This document shows positions 36,315 to 45,330 of a stretch of 64,000 nucleotides of DNA, one piece after another. The stretch is taken from the NCBI GenBank assembly GCA_050289805.1, contig JBNKGL010000003.1, forward strand, positions 62,001 to 126,000. The letters run 5' to 3'. Source of the stretch: JAUILA01 sp050289805. GTDB lineage: Bacteria > Bacteroidota > Bacteroidia > Cytophagales > Cyclobacteriaceae. Position 1 is the first letter of the stretch. Every line of letters starts with the position of its first letter. A program made the translations under genes and the position numbers. Under the pieces are notes generated by a model. It was given only the letters and a program-made list of their open reading frames with translations. It ran no database searches and was not told the DNA's origin.

Positions 36315-36557
36315 ATGCAAATACAGAATCAGATTACGCAAATTTTAGTGGACAAACTCGGTATCGCTCAGACCGAGGTAACGCCTGAAGCAAATTTCAT
36401 TAAGGACCTGGGAATAGATTCACTGGATTATGCTGAACTGGTTATGGAATTTGAACAAACCTTCAACATCAGGATCCCGGATGAAGATGCCGAGCAACTC
36501 CAAACAATTAACCAGGCGATCAATTACATTGAAAAGAAAATGAACAGCGTGAATTAA
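36315..36557 (+). CDS. Acyl carrier protein
   Basis: 80 aa from the ATG at 36315; an upstream frame extension to 36234 overlaps the kinase gene and is not homologous. It has the ACP fold with the phosphopantetheine attachment Ser36 in LGIDSLDYAELVMEFEQTF. It accepts acyl chains as a thioester on the 4'-phosphopantetheine arm. No ketosynthase or fab gene is adjacent, so it may be a specialised or orphan ACP rather than the main fatty-acid AcpP. Confidence 0.9.
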   Translation: MQIQNQITQILVDKLGIAQTEVTPEANFIKDLGIDSLDYAELVMEFEQTFNIRIPDEDAEQLQTINQAINYIEKKMNSVN

Positions 36558-36614
36558 CCACTGTTCATTTAAATTTTATAAGTACAGTACCGGATTTAAT
36601 AATCCCGGGAATAT

Positions 36615-38456
36615 CTACCAGCCAATACCGTAATCCTCACCGTAATTACTGGACCCACCCCAAAAGGTCTTATGTTCCGTATCAAAATAAATGGCGTTGA
36701 TCGGACCGGACGAATGTTTTCTGAGATCAATCTTATATCCCATTTTTCTTAGTTCAGACAATACCCATGGCGGCATGTCCTCCCTCATCATCACACTTCC
36801 GGGCACCGGACTATGATCCCCGAATGAATTACGCATCTGGAAGGAAATAATGTTTGCCGCTTCCACAGCCTCCTGAACCGTCATTCCGAATTCCACCACA
36901 TTTAGAAAGAACTGCAGGAGCACCTGATCCTGTATATCGCCACCCTGAACTGCAAATGAAAGGAACGGCTTTCCATCCTTCAATGCAAGGGAGGGTGTAA
37001 GTGTTGCACGCGGTCGTTTGCCTGGCTCCAGTACGTTGTAGGGGTTTTCAGAAGCATCGAGCACAAAACTTTGCATCCGCTGACTGAGGCCTACACCGGT
37101 TTTTCCTGCAATGTAAGCCGGTACCCAACCGCCACTTGGGGTAACGGAAACTACCCAGCCTTCTTCATCCGCTGCCTGGATCGTGGTGGTTCCGGCCGTA
37201 AATGAAGCCTCATGCGCAGCATCCGGTAATTTCTTTGGCTCGAACAATCCGGCTGACTTGTCATACCATTTCTCCAGGTAATTCAGAAATGGGTTTTCCC
37301 CGTCCTGAAACTGATAGGGATCGCCCGGCATTACTTCTTCTTCATTCTTATCCGGATTGATCAGCTTAATCCGCTCTCGGGCATATTCCTTCGACAGCAA
37401 TCCTTCCATTGGTTCTGCCGGCGGGAAATAGGGATCACCGTAATAGAAATCACGGTCTGCATACGCAAGGTTCATGACCTGGTAAAGCGTATGAAGGTAT
37501 CGTGTTGAATTATAACCCATTTCCTTTACATCCATATTTTCGAGCATATTGAGGGCCTGCAGCAAGACGGGACCCTGAACCCATGAGGTCAGCTTGTATA
37601 CATCGATCCCTTTGTAATTTGTTGAAACAGGTTCCTCAATGTAGACCTTCCATTTATCCAAATCTTCCATAGTGAATAATCCACCCCCCTCACGGGTACC
37701 GCGAACAATCTCTTCCGCAATATCGCCCCTGTAAAAGCGGTCATAGGCTGCATATATCGCCTCCTTGCGAGATTTTCCCGCATCGAGTGCCTGCTTTTCC
37801 GCTTCTACCAGCTTGAGCAACGTGGCCTGCAGGTCAGGTTGACTGAATATCTCACCCGGATGAGGTGCCTCGCGGTCCTCGCCCTGGTGAACCAGGAAAA
37901 CGTCTTTCGAATATTTCCATTCACTGATTTTGTCCTTGTTTCGTTCTATGCTATTGGCAGTCTGTGCTTCAATAGGATAACCTTCTGCCATTTCGATCGC
38001 CGGAGCGAGGATTTCAGCGAGACTTAGCGTTCCGTATTCTGCCAGCATCGTTAATAATCCTCCCGGTGTACCGGGCGTAACTGCGGCAAGTGGTCCGAAT
38101 TCAGGTGGAAAATCCATCCCTTGTTCTTTATAAAATTCCGGTGTAGCCCCTGTGGGCGCCACGCCCAGTGCATTAATGCCGATTACTTTACCTGTATTGG
38201 GATTATAGATGAGTGCCTGTGTTTCACCGCCCCAGCTGAGTACATCCCACATTGTACATGTGGCAGCCAGCATACCACATGCCGCGTCCACCGCATTTCC
38301 GCCTTTCTGAAAGATCATGGATCCCGCCGTAGCAGCAAGCGGTTTACCCGTAATGGCCATCCAGTGTCGCCCGTGGAGCGGAGGCTTCTCTGTTCTTTGC
38401 CCAAAGGATGGCCCGGAAAGAATAAATAGAACCAGTAGTAGTTGTAGATGTCGCAT
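36615..38456 (-). CDS. ggt: Gamma-glutamyltransferase family protein
   Basis: 613 aa with signal peptide (MRHLQLLLVLFILSGPSFGQ). It is an Ntn-hydrolase precursor that self-cleaves before the catalytic Thr of the small subunit; by alignment with TTHYSVVD of E. coli Ggt this is probably Thr423 in AGTTTIQAAD. The large subunit has GGNAVDAACGMLAATCTMWDVLSWGGE, and the small subunit has PSGGWVPAYIAGKTGVGLSQRMQSF and KRPRATLTPSLALKDGKPFLSFAVQGGDIQDQ. It cleaves gamma-glutamyl bonds such as in glutathione in the periplasm. Substrate residues diverge from E. coli, so related amide hydrolases are possible. Divergent from the peptidase gene. Confidence 0.88.
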   Translation of the reverse strand: MRHLQLLLVLFILSGPSFGQRTEKPPLHGRHWMAITGKPLAATAGSMIFQKGGNAVDAACGMLAATCTMWDVLSWGGETQALIYNPNTGKVIGINALGVAPTGATPEFYKEQGMDFPPEFGPLAAVTPGTPGGLLTMLAEYGTLSLAEILAPAIEMAEGYPIEAQTANSIERNKDKISEWKYSKDVFLVHQGEDREAPHPGEIFSQPDLQATLLKLVEAEKQALDAGKSRKEAIYAAYDRFYRGDIAEEIVRGTREGGGLFTMEDLDKWKVYIEEPVSTNYKGIDVYKLTSWVQGPVLLQALNMLENMDVKEMGYNSTRYLHTLYQVMNLAYADRDFYYGDPYFPPAEPMEGLLSKEYARERIKLINPDKNEEEVMPGDPYQFQDGENPFLNYLEKWYDKSAGLFEPKKLPDAAHEASFTAGTTTIQAADEEGWVVSVTPSGGWVPAYIAGKTGVGLSQRMQSFVLDASENPYNVLEPGKRPRATLTPSLALKDGKPFLSFAVQGGDIQDQVLLQFFLNVVEFGMTVQEAVEAANIISFQMRNSFGDHSPVPGSVMMREDMPPWVLSELRKMGYKIDLRKHSSGPINAIYFDTEHKTFWGGSSNYGEDYGIGW

Positions 38457-38548
38457 CAGTTAGATTTTGAATGTTGCTGAAGATACGGATATTGCCACAA
38501 TTTATAAATTATACTCAACGTCATTTTTAACCGTTTACGATGGTATAA

Positions 38549-38579
38549 TTGATCTTGGTGGTTTAATAGCTTAATTTCG
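38549..38579 (+). promoter_or_regulatory. Promoter for the M1 metallopeptidase gene
   Basis: TTG (38549-38551), 20 bases, TAATTTCG (38572-38579), one mismatch to TAnnTTTG. The expected start lies about 15 bases before the ATG at 38601. Confidence 0.4.
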
Positions 38580-38600
38580 AAGAAACAAACAAAGACATAT

Positions 38601-40718
38601 ATGCGATTCACTATTTTACTCGCCGGTATCCTTCTTTTCGGAGCCGGTTCCATGGCACAGGAAAAACGATTCTTCGTTCCGAAAGAAGTGAGGGACGCCT
38701 ATGAATCGGGTACACGGAGTATGACCGGTGCCCCTGGCTCAAATTACTGGCAAAATACCGTAGATTATAATATCAAGGCAACATTGGATCCTTCAACACG
38801 TAAGTTAACAGGATCACTCACAGCCACCTACCACAATAATTCACCGGACGCTTTGAATACTATCGTGATCCGCCTTTACCACGATGTTTTCAAAAAATCG
38901 AATAAGCGCCTAATGCAGGTATCTGCAGAGGACATTAATGATGGCGTCGATGTAACCAGCGTTTCCATCAATGGTGTTGATTATCCCTTAAACACACAGC
39001 AGGTTCGACGAAATGGCACCAATATGTATATCACGCTTAGTGAACCACTTCAGCCAAATTCATCACTTGAATTTGCCACCGAATGGTCCTATGTGATTCC
39101 GGAAACCCTTCGCAGAACAGGGGTATACGACAGCACAAGCTATCATGTGGCCTATTGGTATCCGCAATTCTCGGTATATGATGATATTTTCGGATGGGAT
39201 ACAATGGATTATACATTCCAGACTGAATTCTATAATAACCTGGGGAATTATGATGTGACCATCACCATTCCCAACCGTTTCAATGTCTGGGCCACCGGTG
39301 TTCTGCAAAATCCTGATGAGGTATTCACAAGCGATATTCTAAGCCGCTATAACCAGGCGAAGGCATCCGAAGAAGTGGTACACATCATTACCGACAAGGA
39401 CTTCGCATCAGGGTTTGCGAATAAGGGTGATACCTGGCACTATAAAGCCGATGAAGTGAGCGATTTTGCTTTCTCTATAAGTGATCATTATCTCTGGGAC
39501 GCAGCCATTCAGAAGGTTGATAACCGGGACGTGTTGATCAGTACGGTTTTCCCAAAAGGAAATGCAGTTGTTTACAAGGATGTAACGACTAATCAGCAAA
39601 AAGCGATGAAGCATTTCTCCGAAGACATTCCGGGAGTGCCCTATCCGTATCCTGCTTTTACAACATTCATCGGTCTCAGGGGCGGTGGAATGGAATTCCC
39701 GATGATGGCCAATAATGCAGGCCCCGGACTGGGAGTTACCGTTCACGAAATGTATCATACGTATTTCCCGATGTATGTCCGTATCAATGAGCGCCGATTC
39801 GCTTACATGGATGAAGGATGGGCACAATACATTACCAAAATAGTAACAGAACGTTACTTTGAAGAGGATAACAAAGCCTTCGAATTTGAAGGACTGGTAA
39901 ACGGCGGTGCCCCTATGGGAACCTTCGAAGATTTGCCGCTGATCACTTCGACGCAATTCATGGATGGATCCAACTATGGTTATGCTTCCTACAGCCTGCC
40001 AGCGTATTTCTATGGTATGCTGCATCACTATTTAGGAGATGAAATGTTCCGCAAGGCATATAAAACCTATATAGAGCGATGGGCGAAGAAATCACCAACA
40101 CCTTATGATTTCATCTATACCATGGAAGATGTATCGGGTGAAGACCTGGGCTGGTTGTGGAATCCCTGGTTCTTTAATTATGGAAATGCAGACCTCGCCT
40201 TAAAATCTATCAAGAATGGAAAGGCTACCATTGAAAAAATCGGATCCCGACCGGTTCCGGTGAAGCTGGATGTATTTTACAAGGATGGCGGCAGTCAGAC
40301 GACCGTTTTGAATGCCAAGGTCTGGGAAAAAACCAACGAAGTAACGTTGCCTGTTCAGAAAGAAAAGGATATCGCCTACGTGATGGTGAGTCAGGGAGTT
40401 CCTGATGAGAACAGCTCGAATAATATCTATCCTTCGCTGAAGGAGATTTATACGAATTATGACATTGCCGAAGGTCTTACGGGGGAGTACGGACTTGATC
40501 AATACCCTGTTTCAATGTTCATTGAGGAAGAAGACGGTGTTTTAACGCTGAACATTCCCCAGGCAGGATTGGCAGGCGAGCTTCTTCCCACAGGACCGGC
40601 AGCGTTCAGAGCGGTTGATGGTTTATTCACTGTAGAATTCAACAAGGGTGAAGATGGCAGCTATGGCACAGCCTTATTCATCATCCAGGGTCAGAAATTG
40701 TCGGCTACCAGAAAGTAG
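38601..40718 (+). CDS. M1-family metallopeptidase, exported
   Basis: 705 aa with signal peptide (MRFTILLAGILLFGAGSMAQ). An N-terminal beta domain of aminopeptidase-N type is followed by a catalytic domain with GGGMEFP (substrate loop), HEMYH at 382-386 and the third zinc ligand Glu405 (DEGWAQY), exactly 18 residues after the second His as in family M1. The C-terminus is beta-rich. It likely trims peptides in the periplasm or at the cell surface. It ends at a strong terminator and is divergent from ggt. Confidence 0.9.
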   Translation: MRFTILLAGILLFGAGSMAQEKRFFVPKEVRDAYESGTRSMTGAPGSNYWQNTVDYNIKATLDPSTRKLTGSLTATYHNNSPDALNTIVIRLYHDVFKKSNKRLMQVSAEDINDGVDVTSVSINGVDYPLNTQQVRRNGTNMYITLSEPLQPNSSLEFATEWSYVIPETLRRTGVYDSTSYHVAYWYPQFSVYDDIFGWDTMDYTFQTEFYNNLGNYDVTITIPNRFNVWATGVLQNPDEVFTSDILSRYNQAKASEEVVHIITDKDFASGFANKGDTWHYKADEVSDFAFSISDHYLWDAAIQKVDNRDVLISTVFPKGNAVVYKDVTTNQQKAMKHFSEDIPGVPYPYPAFTTFIGLRGGGMEFPMMANNAGPGLGVTVHEMYHTYFPMYVRINERRFAYMDEGWAQYITKIVTERYFEEDNKAFEFEGLVNGGAPMGTFEDLPLITSTQFMDGSNYGYASYSLPAYFYGMLHHYLGDEMFRKAYKTYIERWAKKSPTPYDFIYTMEDVSGEDLGWLWNPWFFNYGNADLALKSIKNGKATIEKIGSRPVPVKLDVFYKDGGSQTTVLNAKVWEKTNEVTLPVQKEKDIAYVMVSQGVPDENSSNNIYPSLKEIYTNYDIAEGLTGEYGLDQYPVSMFIEEEDGVLTLNIPQAGLAGELLPTGPAAFRAVDGLFTVEFNKGEDGSYGTALFIIQGQKLSATRK

Positions 40719-40734
40719 CATTGAATATCATAAC

Positions 40735-40770
40735 AAAAGCCCTGCCGGAGCAATCTGGCAGGGCTTTTTT
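40735..40770 (+). terminator. Rho-independent terminator after the M1 peptidase gene
   Basis: AAAAGCCCTGCC (40735-40746) pairs perfectly with GGCAGGGCTTTT (40757-40768), followed by more T. Confidence 0.9.
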
Positions 40771-40904
40771 AATGTATCTGATCAAGTAAATTAGTAATTA
40801 GTTGGATCACATGGCTTCATGCTTTTGCCGCTGTCCGTCCAAGCATCTATTTTACCCCCAAGATTAGGGGGATTGGGGTGGCTTGTTTAGCTTTTAAATA
40901 AATA
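40771..40904. other. Non-coding stretch before the tRNA-Arg pair
   Basis: I see no gene. It has short runs of C and G around 40854-40878 and no convincing promoter. It sits between two terminators facing each other. Confidence 0.3.
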
Positions 40905-40933
40905 AGCGCCCTGCATATAGTATACAGAGCGCT
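40905..40933 (-). terminator. Hairpin after tRNA-Arg(CCG)
   Basis: AGCGC/GCGCT, CTG/CAG and ATA/TAT pair across 40905-40933 with two single mismatches. On the minus strand it lies five bases past the tRNA 3' end and is followed by a broken T-rich tract, so it probably ends or trims this tRNA transcript. Confidence 0.4.
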
Positions 40934-40938
40934 GCGTG

Positions 40939-41012
40939 TGACCCCGGCGGGAGTCGAACCCACAACCTTCAGAACCGGAATCTGACATTCTATCCAATTG
41001 AACTACGGGGCC
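40939..41012 (-). tRNA. tRNA-Arg (anticodon CCG)
   Basis: 74-nt cloverleaf on the minus strand. Acceptor GGCCCCG/CGGGGTC with one G-T pair, D-arm region AGTTCAATTGGATAGA, anticodon stem TCAGA/TCTGA with loop TTCCGGT (anticodon CCG, codon CGG), T-arm with GGTTCGACTCC and discriminator A. The 3' CCA is not encoded. Confidence 0.93.
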
Positions 41013-41270
41013 GGTCTTGCTGCTGCAAAGGTAGTGCAATTCCGAAAATATGCTATAGATTCTTAATTACTACTCACTAAATAACTAAAAACCCACTGTT
41101 CCACTGTCCACTGCCTGGATCCTTTCCATTAGGATTGCGCTTCGCGCGATCCTTGTTTGCTCCGAATTCCGAAAGCAAAAACCAGCCATGAAGGACGTAG
41201 CCTTCACGGCTTTGCTTTTTTATACCTTCCACCTCATTGAAAACCATGTTTTCATTCGGTTGCAGGCATA
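41013..41270. repeat. Intergenic region with two strong hairpins between the tRNA genes
   Basis: Two imperfect palindromes stand close together. AGGATTGCGC/GCGCGATCCT (41131-41153) has a 3-base loop. A longer hairpin spans 41172-41220, in which TGAAGG pairs with CCTTCA inside an outer stem of AGCAAA and TTTGCT and is followed by a T-run on the plus strand. No plus-strand gene ends here, so this looks like a mobile palindromic repeat or a non-coding RNA end rather than an ordinary terminator. CCACTG occurs three times near 41094-41113. Confidence 0.4.
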
Positions 41271-41301
41271 AAAAAACCCGTCGCTCTCGTGACGGGTTTT
41301 T
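41271..41301 (-). terminator. Terminator of tRNA-Arg(ACG)
   Basis: AAAAACCCGTC (41272-41282) and GACGGGTTTTT (41291-41301) form a perfect 11-bp stem with an 8-base loop. On the minus strand it lies ten bases after the tRNA and ends in a T-run. Confidence 0.88.
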
Positions 41302-41311
41302 GCTCTCCTAG

Positions 41312-41385
41312 TGACCTTGTCAGGATTCAAACCTGAAACCTCCTGAGCCGTAATCAGGTGCTCTATTCAGTTGAGCTACAAGGCC
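41312..41385 (-). tRNA. tRNA-Arg (anticodon ACG)
   Basis: 74-nt cloverleaf on the minus strand. Acceptor GGCCTTG/CAAGGTC, D-arm region AGCTCAACTGAATAGAGC, anticodon stem CCTGA/TCAGG with loop TTACGGC (anticodon ACG, read as ICG after deamination), T-arm with GGTTTGAATCC and discriminator A. CCA is not encoded. It is about 300 bp upstream of the tRNA-Arg(CCG) gene in the same direction and has its own terminator. Confidence 0.93.
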
Positions 41386-41496
41386 TTTCCAACATTACAG
41401 ATGAAAACAGTGTCTCTTTTCCGTAACGCCGTGCAAATTTAATCAATTATTTATGGCAAAAAAAAGCATCTCACCCCTTACTTTTTCAAAAAAAGT

Positions 41497-41504
41497 TATC
41501 TTTG
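41497..41504 (+). promoter_or_regulatory. -7 promoter element of the porin-like gene
   Basis: TATCTTTG at 41497-41504 is a perfect TAnnTTTG and is followed by CC, as in many Bacteroidota promoters. It would start transcription about 35 bases before the ATG at 41546. A -33 TTTG is not evident. Confidence 0.5.
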
Positions 41505-41545
41505 CCCACCTACAACAAATAATTCATTCTGTAGTTAGACCAAAT

Positions 41546-42274
41546 ATGAAACGTTCAATACTTGCACTGATTTTTTTATTCTCATTAACAGCTTCCCATG
41601 CGACGGATACCGACCCGCTGTATAAACTGGCTCCGGTAAGCATCCGTCAGGCACAGGCACGCCCCGATCTTCCGGGCAATCTGAAGGTGGAACTCGGCTG
41701 GAATTTCCTGCAGGATGAACCGGCCCCAATGGCCATTAATACGTTTGGCTCCCGAACTGTCAATGTGAGCTATTCATATGAATTACCGGTCGGCAAATTT
41801 GGATTATTCTTCGTTCCAGGGATCGGAATCGGTATGGACAGGTATAAATTCGATGCGGATTTTACGTTATCGCAAAATGCGAACGGAGATGTCTCCTTCA
41901 CAGATATCACCGAACTTAACCCCAAGAAATCACACCTGATTACAAATTATGTGGATATTCCGCTTGAATTCAGGTTCTATACAAATCCCGACGATCGAAA
42001 GCGAAGCTTTAACATCAGTTTCGGAGGTAAATTCGGCTTCCTGTTCGAATCACAAACCAAATTGAAATACGATGACGGAAGTGAAACAGTGAAAGTCAAA
42101 AATAAAAAATCATACGGACTCAATCCATTCCGTTATGGTCTTACCGGTCGCATCGGTTATGGAGGATTTAATGTTTTCGGTTATTTCAGCCTTTCGGAAT
42201 TGTTTGAAGATGGACCGAACGGTACAGTTGACACGTCTAATTTCACCATCGGACTTTCCGTCAACCTTTTCTAA
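41546..42274 (+). CDS. Outer-membrane beta-barrel protein, porin-like
   Basis: 242 aa from the ATG at 41546; the frame runs on upstream to 41453, but that region contains the promoter. The signal peptide is MKRSILALIFLFSLTASHA. The mature part has alternating beta-strand patterns typical of a small barrel (VSYSYELPVGKFGLFFVPGIGIGMDRYKF, NYVDIPLEFRFYTNP, FNISFGGKFGFLFESQTKL, FGYFSLSELFEDG) and ends in Phe (LSVNLF). The resemblance is to the PorT/OMP_b-brl group; cargo is unknown. Its stop overlaps the stop of the convergent receptor gene by four bases. Confidence 0.8.
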   Translation: MKRSILALIFLFSLTASHATDTDPLYKLAPVSIRQAQARPDLPGNLKVELGWNFLQDEPAPMAINTFGSRTVNVSYSYELPVGKFGLFFVPGIGIGMDRYKFDADFTLSQNANGDVSFTDITELNPKKSHLITNYVDIPLEFRFYTNPDDRKRSFNISFGGKFGFLFESQTKLKYDDGSETVKVKNKKSYGLNPFRYGLTGRIGYGGFNVFGYFSLSELFEDGPNGTVDTSNFTIGLSVNLF

Positions 42275-44715
42275 AAGTCGCCTTCCATGTCCTGGGAACG
42301 ACCATCGCCGTTCCGATCGCCTTTTTTGTTCCGGTCAGGCTTTTGGTTGATCCGATATGTGAAGTTCAGGGTAAACTGACGGAACCTTCTGCGGTATTCT
42401 GATTCTGAATAGAAATTCTCCCCTTCAGTAATACCCCGGTAAACTCCGGTATTGAAAACGTCATTCACATTCATCACAAGCGTAGCGTTACCGTTCATCA
42501 TGTCCGTGCTCAAACCAATGTCCAGGGTGTTGAAAGATTTCCTGGATCCCTGGGTTGTATTCCGCGGCGCACGGTAACGATAGTTCATTTGAATATCAAA
42601 CTTGTCCCATACAGTGAATTTAGAATTAAGCCGGCCATTCGCAGAAAATGCTTCCGCATAGTACCGTACGTCAGAATAAACACCGTCTGTCTCAGAATAA
42701 TAAATATTGGCATTGGCATTGATCGTCCACCATTCGGCCAGATCCTGGGAATACGTTAATTCAAACCCAACCGCATCTTCGGTGCTCAGGTTAACAGGGA
42801 AAGAAGTACTTACGCCTTCATCATCCACTGTAGTGATTCGCTCCCATTCCCCGGTACTATGACGATAATATACGCTGCTGAACAATGATCCTGTCGACCA
42901 GTTGAGCAGATACCCAATTTCATAGGAATCGGTATATACCGGATCAAGATCCGGGTTCCCTGTGCGCAAATACCTGGGATCACTGAAATTCGAGAATGGA
43001 TTCAGGATCCAGAAACCCGGCCGGCTTAGCCGGCGGCTGTAGCTCGCCTGCAAGGAGTTCTCGCCCGCCAGTTTATAATTCAAGGATGCACTTGGGAATA
43101 AATTGAAATAATTCTTAGTATTCACAACCTCCTCCTCGTTCGGATCCAGGGGAACCAGATCGGTTTGTATATCAGTATATTCACCCCGCATTCCCAATTG
43201 CCATGACCACCGGTCCTTTGTATTCCCAACGATGAAATAAGCGGCCTGGATAGACTCATCATATTGAAAATCATTACTGAAATTATATAATGGATCAAAT
43301 TCCCCAAGATCGTTCTGCTCCTGAACAAGGTAATCATTCCCTACCCTGCGAAAATTATTCCGCAATCCAAATTCAAGTATTCCATTTTCAGCATAGGGAT
43401 GAACATAAAATGTCTCGATCAGAAAATTTCGCTCCCCTTCATCATTCCGCGAGGTCTGAATTAATGGCGTATTTCCAAGACCTTCACTGAAGATCGTCTC
43501 CTCGTAGAGATCAGACTCTTCAAGTTCGGTGTTGTTCCGGTACTGAATGTCAAAATTGAATTCCTGCTTTTCCCGCTTAAAATTCTTCCGGAACGAGAGC
43601 GTATATTCCCTGCTCTGCTCTGTCTCCTCTTCATTATCCGTTCTCACTGATCGTTCCTGTAAATCCTGGTTCTGATCAAATTCAGCATAGTAGGTGTTGC
43701 GGTCATTATTCTCATCCGACCTTCGGATCAGCATGGAACCGGTTAAGACAGTCTTATCATTGAAATAGTATTCGGCTCCGAACTGTACGTTATTTGATAT
43801 TCCACCACGTTCAAAGTCAAAATCCCTGTTTAAATATGTTGTGGTATCAGCGTCAAACTGGCGGCGACGCTCAAATCCCTCTCCCGGACTTCTGCGATAG
43901 TTCAGCCCGTAGTTTCCGAAGAAATTAAAATTGTTCGCACGATAATTCAGATTGGCAGAAATTCCGTGATCGTTCGGATACCCGGTATTCAGTGATATAC
44001 CCCCGTTAAATCCAGCCTTTCTTTCCTTCTTTAGAATGATATTAATAATTCCGGCCTGGCCTTCCGCCTGGTATCGTGCCGAAGGATTAGTAATCACTTC
44101 GATACTCTCTACAAGGTTTCCCTGCAAAAGTCTTAAACCATCACTATCGCTCAGACCTACAAGTCCGGACGGCTTGCCATCAATCAGAATACGCACATTT
44201 GAACTACCACGAAGGCTTACATTTCCCTCCTGGTCTACCGCCACCGAAGGTACACGATCCAAAATCTCAGCAGCAGAACGACCCGTGTTGCTTACATCCA
44301 CACCTACATTGAAGACACGCTTATCAAGCAGCATTTCCATCTCCTGTTTCTTACCTGTTACAACAACCTCGGCAAGCGTTTCTACATCCTGGCTTAGTGT
44401 GATCGGACTGACAGTATATAATTGCTGTTCCCTGGGAATTTGAATTCCTGAAACGGTTTTTGATTTGTAGGATACAAACTGGGCAACCAAATAGTAGGTG
44501 CCGGGGGCAATGGTTAATTGATATGTACCCTCGAAATCAGTGATTCCCCCGGTTACAAGCGAAGAATCTTTCGCGTTGTAGAAAGAAACCGTACCGTACT
44601 CAAGCGGACCACCGGTTTTATCATCCACCAGTTTACCATTCACAGTTACCTGAGATTGTCCTGAAAGATTCAGGGCGGTGAAAAATAATAGAATAAAAAC
44701 AGTAAATCTTTGCAT
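42271..44715 (-). CDS. TonB-receptor-like outer-membrane beta-barrel protein (OMP_b-brl_3 type)
   Basis: 814 aa from the ATG at 44715, supported by the signal peptide MQRFTVFILLFFTALNLSGQ; a TTG 11 codons upstream lies in the promoter. A carboxypeptidase-regulatory-like domain (about 22-105: VNGKLVDDKTGGPLEYGTV) and a plug domain (about 125-220: ILDRVPSVAVDQEGNVSLRGSSNVRILIDGKPSGL) precede a long barrel of about 590 residues. No clear TonB box is visible. Such proteins import or bind large substrates or act in signalling; the substrate is unknown and no SusD-like partner is adjacent. Confidence 0.87.
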   Translation of the reverse strand: MQRFTVFILLFFTALNLSGQSQVTVNGKLVDDKTGGPLEYGTVSFYNAKDSSLVTGGITDFEGTYQLTIAPGTYYLVAQFVSYKSKTVSGIQIPREQQLYTVSPITLSQDVETLAEVVVTGKKQEMEMLLDKRVFNVGVDVSNTGRSAAEILDRVPSVAVDQEGNVSLRGSSNVRILIDGKPSGLVGLSDSDGLRLLQGNLVESIEVITNPSARYQAEGQAGIINIILKKERKAGFNGGISLNTGYPNDHGISANLNYRANNFNFFGNYGLNYRRSPGEGFERRRQFDADTTTYLNRDFDFERGGISNNVQFGAEYYFNDKTVLTGSMLIRRSDENNDRNTYYAEFDQNQDLQERSVRTDNEEETEQSREYTLSFRKNFKREKQEFNFDIQYRNNTELEESDLYEETIFSEGLGNTPLIQTSRNDEGERNFLIETFYVHPYAENGILEFGLRNNFRRVGNDYLVQEQNDLGEFDPLYNFSNDFQYDESIQAAYFIVGNTKDRWSWQLGMRGEYTDIQTDLVPLDPNEEEVVNTKNYFNLFPSASLNYKLAGENSLQASYSRRLSRPGFWILNPFSNFSDPRYLRTGNPDLDPVYTDSYEIGYLLNWSTGSLFSSVYYRHSTGEWERITTVDDEGVSTSFPVNLSTEDAVGFELTYSQDLAEWWTINANANIYYSETDGVYSDVRYYAEAFSANGRLNSKFTVWDKFDIQMNYRYRAPRNTTQGSRKSFNTLDIGLSTDMMNGNATLVMNVNDVFNTGVYRGITEGENFYSESEYRRRFRQFTLNFTYRINQKPDRNKKGDRNGDGRSQDMEGDF

Positions 44716-44745
44716 GCCTTGTTTGGTTTTACACCAAATAGACGG

Positions 44746-44777
44746 CAAAGATGGGTGGATTGTTCAGTGTGATCAAA
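44746..44777 (-). promoter_or_regulatory. Promoter for the TonB-receptor-like gene
   Basis: On the minus strand TTTG (44777-44774), a 20-base spacer, then CATCTTTG (44753-44746), one mismatch to TAnnTTTG. The expected start lies about 24 bases before the ATG at 44715. Confidence 0.55.
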
Positions 44778-44853
44778 TAATTTACATGTACGGTAATATA
44801 CCCTATCAATGGTAAACTACATGTTTAAACATTAATTATGAAGATTAGTACGA

Positions 44854-45330
44854 TCACAGTACAGCTGTGAAATAAAAATAAAACATGACGGCGGAAGCTG
44901 TTAGTTTGATAAGAGTCCCCGTCAGAAAGCCTAAAAAGCTTCCAAAAGCAGCCTTTACGGCCTTTTTATGATCCGAACCTGCAATTAATTCACCGACCAG
45001 GGCACCCAGCAGTGGTCCGATGATTATGCCAAACGGCGGGAAGAATATCAATCCAACAAAAAGACCAACGAGTGTACCAAAAATACCATATTTCGTTCCT
45101 CCGAATCTCTTGGTGCCATAGGCGGGAATCCAGTAATCAAGCAGTGCCACAACCACGGTGATACCCGCCCATATTACCATAAACCTGGTAGAAAAAGGAG
45201 CCTCCGTCATCAATTGCAGAATTAAAAGTCCTGCATAACTCAAGGGGGTACCGGGCAGAACAGGCAACAGACACCCCATTAGTCCTGTGAGCATCAGAAT
45301 CCCCGATAAAATGATCAGAAACAGGTCCAT
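44854..45330 (-). CDS. DUF456 family small membrane protein
   Basis: 158 aa with about four membrane helices and Gly-rich hairpins typical of DUF456 (LMGCLLPVLPGTPLSYAGLLIL, LDYWIPAYGTKRFGGTKYGIFGTLVGLFVG, FFPPFGIIIGPLLGALVGELIAG). The role of the family is not known to me. Its ATG overlaps the stop of the saccharopine dehydrogenase gene by one base, so the two are coupled, which may be only a shared transcript. Confidence 0.85.
   Translation of the reverse strand: MDLFLIILSGILMLTGLMGCLLPVLPGTPLSYAGLLILQLMTEAPFSTRFMVIWAGITVVVALLDYWIPAYGTKRFGGTKYGIFGTLVGLFVGLIFFPPFGIIIGPLLGALVGELIAGSDHKKAVKAAFGSFLGFLTGTLIKLTASAVMFYFYFTAVL

Noticed and set aside
41172..41220. Ordinary plus-strand terminator
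   Set aside because: No plus-strand gene precedes it; the M1 peptidase already has its own strong terminator at 40735.
42271..42274. Overlapping stop codons of convergent genes as a regulatory signal
   Set aside because: A four-base overlap of TAA and TAG is ordinary gene packing.
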